Shown here: positions 43,590-53,744 of the stretch, in pieces
How the letters are laid out: every line of letters starts with the position of its first letter
Numbering within the stretch: position 1 is the stretch's first letter
DNA from: Fictibacillus phosphorivorans
Lineage (GTDB): Bacteria > Bacillota > Bacilli > Bacillales > Fictibacillaceae
Direction: 5' to 3'
DNA length: 64,000 bases
Assembly: GCF_023715845.1 (NCBI RefSeq)
Contig: NZ_JAMBOR010000002.1
Location: forward strand, 1 to 64,000
Notes under the pieces: generated by a model
The model's database searches: none
The model's input: the letters and a program-made list of their open reading frames with translations, nothing else
Told to the model about the DNA's origin: nothing
Position numbers and translations under genes: made by a program

Positions 43590-44024
43590 TTAGTGGCATC
43601 CACAACCGCCGGGTGAACATCCTTCTTGGGACCCAGTAGTTCCTTTAAGAAGATCACCGCCAGTGGATTCAATAATCTCATCCGTTACTTTGTTTGAAAT
43701 TGTATGAGAAACCATTTGAAGAATATCATTCACATCATTTTGTGATTGTTTAAACTCCTGAACAACAGGGATGCTGTCAAGTTCAGCCATGAGCGAATCG
43801 ATCTTTTCTTCTACTTCTCTAGAAGCTTCATGTTTTTGGTAGTGTTGAAGATTAACTGCTTGTTTCTGCAAGTTCTTAATCTGACCCATCAACTTAGCAA
43901 CATTAGCATTCGAATTGATCTGAGCTTCAGCTTTCTTGAAAAACTCCACTTCTTCAGTCGTCGCGATCATTTTAGCAAGTTCTTTCGCTTTTCCTAAAAT
44001 TTCTTCCTTCGTATAAGTTGCCAT
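43590..44024 (-). CDS. ricA: RicA (YmcA), RicAFT complex subunit
   Basis: RicA acts with RicF and RicT in a complex that directs RNase Y to specific transcripts and influences sporulation, biofilm and competence. The 144-residue helical protein has the Com_YlbF-like region and the C-terminal Cys cluster EGCSPGGCGCH, which supplies cluster ligands in the complex. The start is ATG at 44024, overlapping the miaB stop codon by one base (TAATG), behind AGAGGTGG. It is coupled to miaB. RNase Y is encoded about 8 kb away. Confidence 0.95.
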   Translation of the reverse strand: MATYTKEEILGKAKELAKMIATTEEVEFFKKAEAQINSNANVAKLMGQIKNLQKQAVNLQHYQKHEASREVEEKIDSLMAELDSIPVVQEFKQSQNDVNDILQMVSHTISNKVTDEIIESTGGDLLKGTTGSQEGCSPGGCGCH

Positions 44025-45538
44025 TAGCTTACCACCTCTGATTTTTCTACAACCAATTCCCCGCCAAGGTTCCATGTCTTAGCGTCAGTAATCTTAACGT
44101 TTACAATCTCACCGATCAAGTGTTTAGGAGCTTTAAAGTTTACTACCTTGTTCGAACCAGTATGGCCGGTCAGCACATCCGGATTCTTTTTACTTTCTCC
44201 CTCGACGAGTACTTCTACGACTTTACCAATGTAAGCCTGATTTTTGCGAAGCGAAATGTCATTTAACACACTGTTTAAACGCTGAAGACGCTCACGCTTA
44301 ACCTCCATAGGCACATTGTCTTTCATTTTAGCAGCCGGAGTACCTTCTCGAGGTGAGTAGATAAACGTATACGCTGCATCATACTCTACTTCTTTAACGA
44401 GCGAGATCGTATCTTCAAATTGTTCGTCTGTTTCATTAGGGAAACCAACAATAATATCTGTTGTCAATGCAGCATTTGGCATGACATCTTTGATTTTTCT
44501 AACAAGTTCCATATAGTGCTCTCTCGTATATTTTCGAGCCATTAACTTCAAGATATCACTATTCCCATGCTGAACAGGAAGGTGGATATGATCAACAATG
44601 TTACCGCCTTTTGCAAGCACTTCGATCAAACGGTCATCAAAATCGCGTGGATGACTCGTTGTAAACCGCAGTCTTGGAATATCAATCTTACGGATCTCGT
44701 CCATAAGATCGCCAAGACCATAATTCAGATCTTTAAAATCCTTCCCGTAAGCATTTACATTTTGACCTAGCAAAGTAACTTCCTTGTAGCCTTCCCTCGC
44801 AAGTTGTCTTACTTCTTCAATTATATCTTGAGGATGTCTGCTGCGTTCTTTTCCTCGAGTATAAGGGACAATACAATACGTACAGAACTTGTCACATCCG
44901 TACATGATGTTAACCCAGCCTTTTACATTACCCTTACGTTTTCTTGGAAGGTTCTCTACAATGTCGCCCTCTTTAGACCAAACCTCTACGACCATCTCTT
45001 TAGAAAATAATGCATTTTCGATGATTTGAGGAAGACGGTGAATATTATGCGTACCAAAGATCATATCAACTTGAGGATAAGTGGATAGAATTCGGTTTAC
45101 AACTGATTCTTCCTGAGACATACATCCACATACACCTAACAGCAAGTTCGGATTGTTTGCTTTCGTATGCTTGAGATGTCCGAGTTCACCAAACACTTTA
45201 TTCTCGGCATTTTCTCGTATCGCACATGTATTTAATAAAATGACATCTGCATCTTCTGTAGAATCGGTAACTTCATAACCCATCTCATTAAGAATACCAG
45301 CCATAACCTCAGTATCGTGTTCGTTCATCTGGCACCCATAAGTACGGATGTAAAACTTCTTTCCAACACCTATATCTTTTAAATTCTCAGGAATCGTGAA
45401 ATCCTTTAAAATTTGTGTCTGCTCTTTACCACGCTTTTTTGCGTCTTTAAGTGAAGGCGGAGTATAAGTTGTTTGAAAATATTGAGAGTAGTCTCTATTT
45501 GTATTTGCGACCTTTGTTTTTGTGTCTTTTGTATCCAA
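44024..45538 (-). CDS. miaB: tRNA methylthiotransferase MiaB
   Basis: MiaB is a radical-SAM enzyme that adds the methylthio group at C2 of i6A37. The 504-residue protein has the N-terminal UPF0004 domain with Cys ligands ([32 protein letters not shown]), the radical-SAM triad [19 protein letters not shown] near residue 215, and a C-terminal TRAM domain ([13 protein letters not shown]). It precedes ricA. The N-terminal ~60 residues are longer than in E. coli, as in Bacillus. Confidence 0.97.
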   Translation of the reverse strand: MDTKDTKTKVANTNRDYSQYFQTTYTPPSLKDAKKRGKEQTQILKDFTIPENLKDIGVGKKFYIRTYGCQMNEHDTEVMAGILNEMGYEVTDSTEDADVILLNTCAIRENAENKVFGELGHLKHTKANNPNLLLGVCGCMSQEESVVNRILSTYPQVDMIFGTHNIHRLPQIIENALFSKEMVVEVWSKEGDIVENLPRKRKGNVKGWVNIMYGCDKFCTYCIVPYTRGKERSRHPQDIIEEVRQLAREGYKEVTLLGQNVNAYGKDFKDLNYGLGDLMDEIRKIDIPRLRFTTSHPRDFDDRLIEVLAKGGNIVDHIHLPVQHGNSDILKLMARKYTREHYMELVRKIKDVMPNAALTTDIIVGFPNETDEQFEDTISLVKEVEYDAAYTFIYSPREGTPAAKMKDNVPMEVKRERLQRLNSVLNDISLRKNQAYIGKVVEVLVEGESKKNPDVLTGHTGSNKVVNFKAPKHLIGEIVNVKITDAKTWNLGGELVVEKSEVVS

Positions 45539-45701
45539 GACATTTCACTCCTAACTGCCTTTGATGCACATTGTTGCTACTACTTTTTAAAACATGTATT
45601 AACTGTAACATTATATCAAATAATTGGTTTTATTTAAACGTGAAATCCCGATTGTTTACATAATGTAATTATGGTAATCTTTTTTGTTTGCACAAACAAA
45701 A

Positions 45702-45721
45702 AAGAAGGATTCCTCCTTCTT
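45702..45721 (-). terminator. Terminator after kbl
   Basis: AAGAAGGA and TCCTTCTT form an 8-bp stem with a 4-base loop, followed on the minus strand by TTTTG. It lies 13 bp after the kbl stop. Confidence 0.75.
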
Positions 45722-45733
45722 TTTATCATGACT

Positions 45734-46909
45734 TTAAATAATCCCTAGTTCTTTTCCTGCTTTTTTGAACGCTTCAAGCGCCGTTTGCAATTCTTCTTTT
45801 GTATGCTGAGCCGTTACGATCGTTCTCACGCGAGCTTTCCCTTTTGCAACAGTTGGGAATGCGATCCCCTGAGCGAAAACACCATACTTTAATAATGTAT
45901 CTGAAAGCTTGTGAGCTAAGGCATCTTCACCTACAAGAACAGGAGTGATAGGTGTTTCACTTACACCTGTATCGAATCCTAATTCCTTTAGGCCAGCTTT
46001 AAAGAATTTTGTATTTTCCCATAAACGTTCCATATGTTCTGGCTCTTCTTCCAACACATCAATAGCCGCAGAACTTGCCGCGATAACTGCAGGCGGATGA
46101 GAAGTACTGAATAGAAATGGACGGCCTTTATGTATCAGATAGTCTCTAAGTGTTTGAGTACTTGCGATATAACCGCCAAGAACACCAATAGCTTTACTTA
46201 AAGTACCTACTTGGATGTGGACACGGCCGTTTAGATTAAAGTGATCGATCGTTCCTCGACCATTTGTTCCAAGAACTCCGCTCGCATGTGCATCATCAAC
46301 CATCACGAGAGCATCATACTTTTCAGCAAGCTCTACAATTCCTGGAAGAGGTGCAATATTTCCGTCCATTGAGAATACACCGTCTGTAACAACGATTCGT
46401 TTTCGATAATCCTGAGTTTCTTTTAATGCTGCTTCAAGATCTTCTAAATCAACATGCTTATAGATTCTTCTTTTCGCTTTTGTTAAACGGATCCCGTCTA
46501 TAATAGATGCGTGGTTTAATTCATCGGAGATAACAACATCCTGATCAGTCAGGATCGCTGAAAGGATACCTTGGTTTGTTGAAAAACCGGATTGGAATAC
46601 AAGGCATGCTTCTGTATGTTTAAATTCCGCAAGCTTCTTTTCAAATTCTTCATGCATAGAAAGTGTACCTGCAATCGTACGAACAGAACCTGTACCAACA
46701 CCAAATTTCTCAACCGCTTCTAAGGCTGCTTGCTTCATTTTCGGATGGCTGGTTAATCCTAAGTAGTTGTTCGAAGAAAGCTGAATCACTTCCTTGCCGT
46801 TGATTACAACTTTAGAGCCTTGTTCAGATTCAAGAGGGACAAGCCTTCTAAACGTCCCCTCTTCTTTCATATGGTCTAATTCTTCTTGTATATATTCAAA
46901 ACCTTTCAT
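45734..46909 (-). CDS. kbl: Glycine C-acetyltransferase (2-amino-3-ketobutyrate CoA ligase) Kbl
   Basis: Kbl cleaves 2-amino-3-oxobutyrate with CoA to give glycine and acetyl-CoA, after Tdh. The 391-residue PLP enzyme has [11 protein letters not shown] near residue 43, [11 protein letters not shown], the [13 protein letters not shown] motif and the PLP-lysine in [13 protein letters not shown] near residue 235. The start is ATG at 46909 behind AAAGGGG; the longer frame overlaps tdh. It lies 17 bp after tdh, so tdh-kbl form an operon. Confidence 0.95.
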   Translation of the reverse strand: MKGFEYIQEELDHMKEEGTFRRLVPLESEQGSKVVINGKEVIQLSSNNYLGLTSHPKMKQAALEAVEKFGVGTGSVRTIAGTLSMHEEFEKKLAEFKHTEACLVFQSGFSTNQGILSAILTDQDVVISDELNHASIIDGIRLTKAKRRIYKHVDLEDLEAALKETQDYRKRIVVTDGVFSMDGNIAPLPGIVELAEKYDALVMVDDAHASGVLGTNGRGTIDHFNLNGRVHIQVGTLSKAIGVLGGYIASTQTLRDYLIHKGRPFLFSTSHPPAVIAASSAAIDVLEEEPEHMERLWENTKFFKAGLKELGFDTGVSETPITPVLVGEDALAHKLSDTLLKYGVFAQGIAFPTVAKGKARVRTIVTAQHTKEELQTALEAFKKAGKELGII

Positions 46910-46926
46910 CACATTCAAGCCCCTTT

Positions 46927-47967
46927 CTAAGGAATTAGAACTACTTTTCCGCAATTACCTTTTATCATTAAATCAAAACCTTCCTCAAACTGCTCCATTG
47001 GAAGAGTGTGAGTAATGATTGTTTCAGGATGCATGTTTCCAGATTGTAATAGGCCAGAAACTTGCTGCCATGTTTCATACATCTTTCTGCCAGTAATCCC
47101 TTGTACGGTAATCCCCTTGAAGACAACATCATTCGTAAGATCAATCTCAACGGGTTTGACAGGCAAACTTAAAATGGAAACTCGTCCACCGTTCGTCACC
47201 ATTTTAAAACCTTGGTTGATCGCTATAGGATGTCCGCTCATCTCACAGACAACATCTACACCATTTCCGTCTGTAAGCTCCATTACTTTTGCAACGGGAT
47301 CGTCACCCTTTGGATTGATTACAGTTGTAGCACCAATCTTTTTGGCTAAATCCAGACGGTATTCGTTAAGATCTAGTGCGATTACTTGGCTTGCACCTGC
47401 AGCTTTAGCAACGTTAACCGCCATGATTCCAATCGGTCCGCAACCGATCACAGCAACCGTTTTACCTGCTACATCACCAGCGAGTACGGTATGAACGGCA
47501 TTTCCCATCGGTTCTTGAATAGAACCATGTTCAAACGGCATATCCGGATCATTCTTCCAGATATTCTCAGCAGGCATGGCTACATATTCCGCAAAACAGC
47601 CATGAGTATCTACGCCTATAATCTTCGTGTTCTTGCAAATATGGAATTGTCCTTTTAAACATTGTGGACATGAATGACAAACAATATGAGTCTCCGCTGA
47701 AACAGTATCTCCCACTTTAACATTCTTTACAGAGCTTCCTACTTCTTCAACTACTCCAGAAAATTCGTGTCCAAAAACATAAGGTGTTTTAACACGGCTT
47801 TGAGACCACTCATCCCAAGTGTATATATGGACATCTGTCCCGCAGATGGAAGTTGCTTTTACCTTGATCAATACTTCATCATCTTTAATTTGAGGTATAT
47901 CTACTGTTTCTAATCGAGCGCCGTATCCCGCATGGTGCTTAACGATTGCTTTCATTTTCCCTTCCAA
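46927..47967 (-). CDS. tdh: L-threonine 3-dehydrogenase Tdh
   Basis: Tdh oxidises threonine to 2-amino-3-oxobutyrate with NAD+. The 346-residue protein is a medium-chain zinc dehydrogenase: catalytic zinc ligands in ICGTDVHIY and GHEFSG, a structural Cys set in [15 protein letters not shown], and [10 protein letters not shown] as the Rossmann turn. The start is TTG at 47967 with GAGGAG eight bases upstream; ATG at 47955 is the main alternative. It is the first gene of tdh-kbl. Confidence 0.93.
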   Translation of the reverse strand: MEGKMKAIVKHHAGYGARLETVDIPQIKDDEVLIKVKATSICGTDVHIYTWDEWSQSRVKTPYVFGHEFSGVVEEVGSSVKNVKVGDTVSAETHIVCHSCPQCLKGQFHICKNTKIIGVDTHGCFAEYVAMPAENIWKNDPDMPFEHGSIQEPMGNAVHTVLAGDVAGKTVAVIGCGPIGIMAVNVAKAAGASQVIALDLNEYRLDLAKKIGATTVINPKGDDPVAKVMELTDGNGVDVVCEMSGHPIAINQGFKMVTNGGRVSILSLPVKPVEIDLTNDVVFKGITVQGITGRKMYETWQQVSGLLQSGNMHPETIITHTLPMEQFEEGFDLMIKGNCGKVVLIP

Positions 47968-48113
47968 ACTGAACACTCCTCACCAACATCAAATATCATT
48001 TCCATCATCATTGTACATTTTCTAAATAGTGAGGTAAAGGGCAGTGTTCATCTCAGATGGACATACGAAGATACCAAAAAAAATTTACAAAAAAATTTTT
48101 TTGGAATAAAAAA

Positions 48114-48137
48114 CCTCCGCCTAAAACTAGGAGGAGG
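48114..48137 (-). terminator. Terminator after korB
   Basis: CCTCCGCCTA pairs with TAGGAGGAGG (one mismatch) around a 4-base loop, followed on the minus strand by six T. Confidence 0.75.
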
Positions 48138-48144
48138 CAATGAA

Positions 48145-49011
48145 TTACATGAATTCTGTCATGAGCTCATTAAATTTTTCTTCTGACAAGTTTAAGTCCG
48201 TTTTAGCTAACGCTTTTTTGCTGTAGCCATGGGCTAGATCCTGGTAAGAAGGCTTCACTTTATCCTGATAGATAATTCCTTTAACAAGGCCCTTATTCTC
48301 CATCAATGTTTGCATCGCCATCATACGATTTGAAGAATCATAGTTTTCAATTGAACTTAAAGGAACCAAGTGTTCTTTAAACCAGTCATAAGTGTTTACC
48401 TTGTTGTATGTAACACAAGGAGAAAACACGTTGATCAAAGAGAACCCTTTATGGTTAATCCCAGCTTCAATAATAGAAGTGAGTTCTTTAAGGTCTGTTG
48501 AGAAACTTTGAGCAACAAACGTAGCTCCAGCCGTTAAAGCCAATTCCATAATGCCGATCGCTGATTCTACAGAACCTTCTGGGGTACTTTTTGTTTTAAA
48601 ACCAACTTCTGAACGCGGAGACGTTTGTCCTTTTGTCAGTCCATAGATCTGGTTATCCATAACGATGTATGTGATATCAATATTTCTTCTGATCGCATGA
48701 ACCGTGTGACCCATACCGATCGCAAATCCGTCACCATCACCACCAGATGCTATAACAGTAAGATCGCGGTTTGCCATCTTTACACCTTGTGCAATCGGAA
48801 GTGAACGTCCATGTATGCCATGAAAACCATAAGACTTTATATATCCTGAGATTCGCCCAGAACAGCCGATCCCAGATACGACTGCAAGATTGTCCGGTTC
48901 TAAACCAACATTTGCTGCTGCTCTTTGAATCGCTGCCTGTACAGAAAAGTCTCCACAACCTGGACACCAGTTAGGTTTGATACTGTTACGAAAATCTTTG
49001 AATGTAGCCAT
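48145..49011 (-). CDS. korB: 2-oxoacid:ferredoxin oxidoreductase beta subunit KorB
   Basis: The beta subunit binds thiamine diphosphate and an iron-sulfur cluster in an enzyme that oxidises 2-oxoglutarate (or another 2-oxoacid) with CoA and ferredoxin. The 288-residue protein has WCPGCGDFS near residue 14, GIGCSGRIS near residue 48, and the ThDP motif GDGDGFAIG..NIDITYIVMDNQIYGLTKG near residues 90-125. It follows korA by one base. The conserved Bacillus neighbourhood puts korAB between spoVS and miaB. Confidence 0.95.
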   Translation of the reverse strand: MATFKDFRNSIKPNWCPGCGDFSVQAAIQRAAANVGLEPDNLAVVSGIGCSGRISGYIKSYGFHGIHGRSLPIAQGVKMANRDLTVIASGGDGDGFAIGMGHTVHAIRRNIDITYIVMDNQIYGLTKGQTSPRSEVGFKTKSTPEGSVESAIGIMELALTAGATFVAQSFSTDLKELTSIIEAGINHKGFSLINVFSPCVTYNKVNTYDWFKEHLVPLSSIENYDSSNRMMAMQTLMENKGLVKGIIYQDKVKPSYQDLAHGYSKKALAKTDLNLSEEKFNELMTEFM

Positions 49012-49012
49012 A

Positions 49013-50752
49013 TTAAACCAGCTCCTTGCATTTCATGACAACTTCAGATGGCAAGAAAGGATTCCCATCATATTTTAACAAGCTCTTAATTTTTTCATGC
49101 TGTCCAACATTCATCTTTAAGATGCTAGCTAATTGTCCAGTTGCATTATTTTCAACAACGATTACTGTTTTTGCTGAGTCGATCAACGGTTTCATCTCAT
49201 CAGTCGGGAACGGATGAATCAAGCGGATATGCGCATGGTTCACTTTAAATCCTTCAGCTTCTAAGCGCGGCATCGCTTCTTCAATAACACCTCTAGTAGA
49301 GTTAAAACCTACAAGAAGAATATCTGGGTCAGTGTGTTGTCCCTGTTTTACGACAGGTACATTGAAACGAAGGTTCTTTAATTTACGCAGACGTTTATCC
49401 ATTTGCTTCTGACGATTTGCTGCTACTTCTGAAGGTTTTCCGGTTTCATCATGCTCGACACCTGTTACATGGTGGATACCATTTTTCATACCTGGAATGA
49501 CACGAGGCGAGATACCATCTTCCGTAACTTCATATCGTTTAAAGTAGCCGTCTTTATCGTCAGTATCAGGAAGCTCCTGATCCACAAGTTTACCGCGGCG
49601 AATTTCTACACGGCTGAAATCAAGAGGTTCTACAGATTGTTTACCGAGTGAAAGCTGAAGATCTGTCAATAAGATAACAGGGCACTGATATTCTTCTGCG
49701 ATATTCAGTGCTTCAACAGCATCATAGAATGCTTCTTCAACGGTACTTGGCGCCATAACAACTTTTGGAATTTCACCATGTGTACCATAGATCATTGCCA
49801 TAAGGTCAGATTGTTCTTGTTTTGTAGGAAGTCCAGTAGATGGTCCTCCACGCTGTGTATCAACAACAACTAATGGCACTTCTGTCATACCAGACAGTCC
49901 AAGTGCTTCCATCATTAATGAAAGTCCAGGACCTGCAGATGATGTGATGGTTCGAACTCCCGCGTAGTTCGCACCGATCGCCATCGTACATGCTGCGATC
50001 TCATCTTCAGTCTGAATAACTGTCCCTCCAAATTCAGGAAGTTTTTTGATAAGATACTCCATGATCTCTGAGGCAGGCGTAATCGGATAAGCTGCCATAA
50101 AACGAACGCCACCTGCAACAAATCCTAATGCGATTGCGTCGTTTCCGATCATGAACATACGCTTCTTGCCATCAGCTTTATTTAATTGGAAACCATCAAT
50201 CTGGCCACCAGACAATTCATTAAAATGGTCTGCACCTTTTTGGATCGCTTCCATGTTCTTTTCTACTACTTTTGCTCCTTTACGAGCAAAAATCTCTTCT
50301 ACTACTTCCAAATAGCTTTCAACTGGCAGACCCAATACAGCACTCGTGGCACCGATCGCCACCATGTTCTTCATAAGAGAAGTTCCTAGTTCACTTGCAA
50401 TCTCAGTAAATGGAACCGAATACAATCTGACATTCAAACCTTCTGGCACAGTAGGGTTGAATTTTGAATCTCCTATTACAACTCCGCCGTCACGAAGTTC
50501 ATGTACATTGACATCGATCGTTTCTTGATCGAATGCTATTAAAATATCAAGATCATCAGAAATAGAACGGGTTTCACTCGTGCTTACACGAATTTTATTG
50601 TTGGTATGACCGCCTTTAATTCTAGAAGAAAAGTGTCGATAGCTATAAAGATAATAGCCAAGGCGATTAAGAGCCATCGCAAAAATCTCACCTGTACTAT
50701 CGATACCTTCACCTTGCTGTCCGCCAACTTTCCAAGAAAGTTGATCAATCAT
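49013..50752 (-). CDS. korA: 2-oxoacid:ferredoxin oxidoreductase alpha subunit KorA
   Basis: The 579-residue protein fuses the gamma domain (WKVGGQQGEGIDSTGEIFAMAL, residues 6-28) with the alpha domain (AYPITPASEIMEYLIKKLP near residue 225; TSSAGPGLSLMMEALG near residue 270), the usual Bacillus layout of the 2-oxoglutarate ferredoxin oxidoreductase alpha subunit. It provides CoA binding and part of the active site. The start is ATG at 50752 behind AAAGGGTGGAG; an in-frame GTG three codons upstream overlaps that SD. Confidence 0.94.
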   Translation of the reverse strand: MIDQLSWKVGGQQGEGIDSTGEIFAMALNRLGYYLYSYRHFSSRIKGGHTNNKIRVSTSETRSISDDLDILIAFDQETIDVNVHELRDGGVVIGDSKFNPTVPEGLNVRLYSVPFTEIASELGTSLMKNMVAIGATSAVLGLPVESYLEVVEEIFARKGAKVVEKNMEAIQKGADHFNELSGGQIDGFQLNKADGKKRMFMIGNDAIALGFVAGGVRFMAAYPITPASEIMEYLIKKLPEFGGTVIQTEDEIAACTMAIGANYAGVRTITSSAGPGLSLMMEALGLSGMTEVPLVVVDTQRGGPSTGLPTKQEQSDLMAMIYGTHGEIPKVVMAPSTVEEAFYDAVEALNIAEEYQCPVILLTDLQLSLGKQSVEPLDFSRVEIRRGKLVDQELPDTDDKDGYFKRYEVTEDGISPRVIPGMKNGIHHVTGVEHDETGKPSEVAANRQKQMDKRLRKLKNLRFNVPVVKQGQHTDPDILLVGFNSTRGVIEEAMPRLEAEGFKVNHAHIRLIHPFPTDEMKPLIDSAKTVIVVENNATGQLASILKMNVGQHEKIKSLLKYDGNPFLPSEVVMKCKELV

Positions 50753-51065
50753 GTACTCCACCCTTTCAGTAACCCAAACGTTAGTTTTGAGAATTTACTT
50801 CGTTTTTGTATATTTCGCTCATGGTGTTTCAACGTTTTATACGTTAAATAAATTATGTACTAAACGTCTACAATTCTAGACTTAACTCAATAAAAATGCA
50901 AGTATTCCCTTTAAATTATTCAAACTATTTCAAAAACAGGCAAATCATGTAAGAAGCGCGGTATTATTGTTGCCATTACTGATTCTGTCTTAATCAATTC
51001 TAGTATATTTCTCTAGATTCTTCCATAAAAACAAACCTTATTGAACTCATAAAACCACAAAAAAA
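50753..51065. other. Intergenic region between spoVS and korA
   Basis: This 313-bp AT-rich stretch holds the 5' region of korA and the space after spoVS. I see no gene with an acceptable start and SD and no strong repeat. Confidence 0.5.
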
Positions 51066-51093
51066 CCTGTTTACTCATTTTTAAGTAAACAGG
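51066..51093 (-). terminator. Terminator after spoVS
   Basis: CCTGTTTACT and AGTAAACAGG form a 10-bp stem, followed on the minus strand by seven T. Confidence 0.9.
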
Positions 51094-51109
51094 CCTTTTC
51101 AATTTTCCA

Positions 51110-51370
51110 TTATCGCGGTTCCACTATTAATTTAATTGCTGTTCGTTCTTCCCCATCAATTAAGATATCTGTAAAAGCTGGTATACAAATGAGGTCTACT
51201 CCACTTGGTGCTACAAATCCTCTTGCAATCGCTACTGCTTTTACAGCTTGATTTAATGCACCTGCTCCAATCGCCTGTATTTCAGCGCCTCCTCTTTCAC
51301 GGAGAACTCCTGCAAGTGCACCAGCTACAGAATTGGGGTTGGATTTTGCTGAAACTTTTAATATTTCCAT
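51110..51370 (-). CDS. spoVS: Stage V sporulation protein S, SpoVS
   Basis: SpoVS is a small, highly conserved sporulation regulator of the Alba-like fold. The 86-residue protein starts MEILKVSAKSNPNSVAGALAG and contains the family core IQAIGAGALNQAVKAVAIARG, which fits nucleic-acid binding. The start is ATG at 51370 behind a GGAGG SD. In B. subtilis it follows ymdB; here ymdB is missing between rny and spoVS. Confidence 0.97.
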   Translation of the reverse strand: MEILKVSAKSNPNSVAGALAGVLRERGGAEIQAIGAGALNQAVKAVAIARGFVAPSGVDLICIPAFTDILIDGEERTAIKLIVEPR

Positions 51371-51588
51371 TGTTTTGAACCTCCTTCAGGATAGATACCT
51401 GTTCTACTATATTCATTGATCAAGGCTTGTATTCCTGCAGCAACAAATTTATCGAAATCTTAAAAATATTTTGTTCTGCGGAGTTGACCTTCTGAATAAA
51501 CCCCGGTTATCTGATTCCCTTAACATCGGCAATTCAAACCTTATCACTTTTTAAAAATAATATAATCATCGAAAAGAAAAATTAAAAA

Positions 51589-51625
51589 ACAGGCTTAAAA
51601 GGTCAATGATGCCTTTTAAGCCTGT
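51589..51625 (-). terminator. Terminator after rny
   Basis: ACAGGCTTAAAAGG and CCTTTTAAGCCTGT form a 14-bp perfect stem, followed on the minus strand by six T. It lies 3 bp after the rny stop, so rny is not transcribed together with spoVS. Confidence 0.9.
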
Positions 51626-51628
51626 TCA

Positions 51629-53194
51629 TTATTTTGCATATTCTACGGCTCGTGTTTCACGAATTACCGTTACTTTGATATGTCCTGGATAATCCAGTTC
51701 ATTCTCGATCTTCTTCGTTATGTCACGAGCGAGTCGATAAGAAGCTACATCATCAATCAAATCCGGTTTAACCATGATGCGAATTTCGCGTCCTGCTTGG
51801 ATAGCAAAAGATTTTTCAACGCCATCAAATGACTCTGAGATCTCTTCAAGCTTTTCAAGTCTGCGAATATACGTTTCTAAGGTTTCACGGCGTGCTCCTG
51901 GTCTTGCAGCTGATAATGCATCTGCTGCTGCCACTAGAGTTGCAATGATTGATGTTGGTTCCGTATCACCATGATGTGACGCGATACTGTTGATAACTAC
52001 CGGGTGTTCCTTATATTTCGTTGCAAGTTCTACCCCGATATCAACGTGGCTGCCTTCTACTTCATGGTCAATCGCTTTACCGATATCATGAAGTAATCCA
52101 GCACGTCTAGCAAGATGTACATCTTCACCTACTTCAGCTGCCATTAAGCCAGCTAAGTAAGCCACTTCAATTGAGTGTTTCAGCACGTTTTGCCCATAGC
52201 TTGTACGATACTTCAAACGTCCTAAGATCTTGATCAGATCTGGGTGAAGTGCGTGAACACCTACTTCAAAAGTAGTTTGTTCTCCAACTTCGCGAATGTA
52301 CTCATCCACTTCTCTGCGTGATTTCTCAACCATTTCTTCAATTCTTGCAGGGTGGATTCTTCCATCCTGAACAAGTTTATCCAATGCCATACGCGCAATC
52401 TCGCGGCGGATAGGATCAAAACCAGACAAAATAACAGCTTCAGGTGTATCATCGATAATTAAATCGATTCCCGTTAATGTTTCAAGTGTTCTGATATTTC
52501 GTCCTTCACGCCCAATAATTCTTCCCTTCATCTCATCGTTCGGAAGATTTACTACAGAGACCGTTGTTTCTGCTACGTGATCGGCTGCACAGCGTTGGAT
52601 AGCTAGTGAAAGAATTTCTTTCGCTTTCTTGTCCGCTTCTTCTTTTGCACGATTTTCCATCTCTTTTACCATCATTGCCAATTCATGAGTCATCTCGTTC
52701 TCTGTTTCCGTCATGATGATTTGGCGTGCTTCGTCTCTGGTAATACTGGAAATGCGCTCAAGCTCTCGTTGCTGTTCCTCCAGCAATTCCTCCACTTTGC
52801 TTTCAATCTCTTCAATTTGTCGCTGTTTTTTGGTGAGAGATTCCTCACGTCTTTCTAAAGATTCCTCTTTCTTGTCAAGAGTTTCACTTTTTCTGTCCAG
52901 GATCTCTTCTTTCTGAACCAATCGATGTTCTTGTTTTTGAAGCTCGCTTCGACGTTCGCGAATTTCGCGTTCTGCCTCGGTACGTAGCTTATGGATTTCA
53001 TCTTTTGCTTCTAACAGCGCTTCTTTCTTGCTGGCGTCAGCATCGCGCTTTGCATCTTCAACAATTTGCGCAGCTGCACGCTCTGCGCTTGAAATCTTCG
53101 CTTCAGCAATTGATTTCCTAACAAGATATCCGACAATTGCACCGACACCTAATGAGACAAGCAAACTGGAGATGAATACTGCTAAACTTGGCAT
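51629..53194 (-). CDS. rny: Ribonuclease Y
   Basis: RNase Y is the membrane-bound endoribonuclease that starts mRNA decay. The 521-residue protein has an N-terminal membrane helix ([21 protein letters not shown]), a long charged coiled coil (residues about 30-200), a KH domain ([19 protein letters not shown] near residue 225) and an HD domain ([12 protein letters not shown] near residue 370). It is monocistronic with a strong terminator. The usual neighbour ymdB is absent. Confidence 0.97.
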   Translation of the reverse strand: MPSLAVFISSLLVSLGVGAIVGYLVRKSIAEAKISSAERAAAQIVEDAKRDADASKKEALLEAKDEIHKLRTEAEREIRERRSELQKQEHRLVQKEEILDRKSETLDKKEESLERREESLTKKQRQIEEIESKVEELLEEQQRELERISSITRDEARQIIMTETENEMTHELAMMVKEMENRAKEEADKKAKEILSLAIQRCAADHVAETTVSVVNLPNDEMKGRIIGREGRNIRTLETLTGIDLIIDDTPEAVILSGFDPIRREIARMALDKLVQDGRIHPARIEEMVEKSRREVDEYIREVGEQTTFEVGVHALHPDLIKILGRLKYRTSYGQNVLKHSIEVAYLAGLMAAEVGEDVHLARRAGLLHDIGKAIDHEVEGSHVDIGVELATKYKEHPVVINSIASHHGDTEPTSIIATLVAAADALSAARPGARRETLETYIRRLEKLEEISESFDGVEKSFAIQAGREIRIMVKPDLIDDVASYRLARDITKKIENELDYPGHIKVTVIRETRAVEYAK

Positions 53195-53699
53195 ATTTCC
53201 ACCTCCTCTTGCTTATTCTGCTTTTCTGCTTTTCATACTGCATTTCTTGGCGTCATTCGTGGTTACATGTGCTTTGCACCATTCATGTCGTATAAATTCT
53301 ATACATATCTTTCAATTTCATAAGAAATCAAAATATATCTCCATTTTATAGGTGTGTCCATAGGTTGTCAAGAGAGTCAATCTTCTATAATAATAGGATG
53401 AATCGAAAATAGCAAGGAGCATTATTTACCCCTATTTGACAAAATTTTGCTGGTGTTTTAGATGTAGGTTCCTTTTTATCAAGCTGTCTTTGGCCACGGT
53501 TGATATATGTCTGGAATGTCATCTTTGTAAGTACACGCGGCCTAATTCATGATAAGCTTGAGGGAAAATAATCCATTCTGAGCGTAACTTGATGATTTTG
53601 AGCGAAAAATGGGTCATCTTGAGCGAACGTGTAACAAATAAAAGAATAAATACCATAAATTCTTTAAAAACCTTTCTCATAAAACTGGAAAGTTCACTA
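53195..53699. other. Intergenic region between recA and rny
   Basis: This stretch of over 500 bp contains no gene that I can support. It includes the rny 5' region (a SD and promoter on the minus strand) and a degenerate tandem repeat at 53558-53632. Bacillus genomes often have pbpX-like or other genes here; none is present. Confidence 0.5.
53558..53632 (+). repeat. Four degenerate tandem repeats of about 20 bp
   Basis: Copies start at 53558, 53578, 53598 and 53619 with spacings of 20, 20 and 21 bp. The unit starts TTGAGCGAA or a close variant (TTGAGGGAA, CTGAGCGTA, TTGAGCGAA, TTGAGCGAA) and several copies include TCATC or CCATT near the end. The function is unknown. Confidence 0.6.
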
Positions 53700-53710
53700 G
53701 AAACAAATAA

Positions 53711-53737
53711 AAAAGACCAGTCATCAGACTGGCCCAT
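53711..53737 (-). terminator. Terminator after recA
   Basis: ACCAGTC and GACTGGC pair around a 4-base loop, followed on the minus strand by a T run. It lies just after the recA stop. Confidence 0.8.
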
Positions 53738-53744
53738 TTAAAAT

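Noticed and set aside
47977-48113. Possible riboswitch or T-box upstream of tdh
   Set aside because: The leader is short, lacks a T-box AGGGTGG..TGGNACC set and has no terminator-antiterminator pair.
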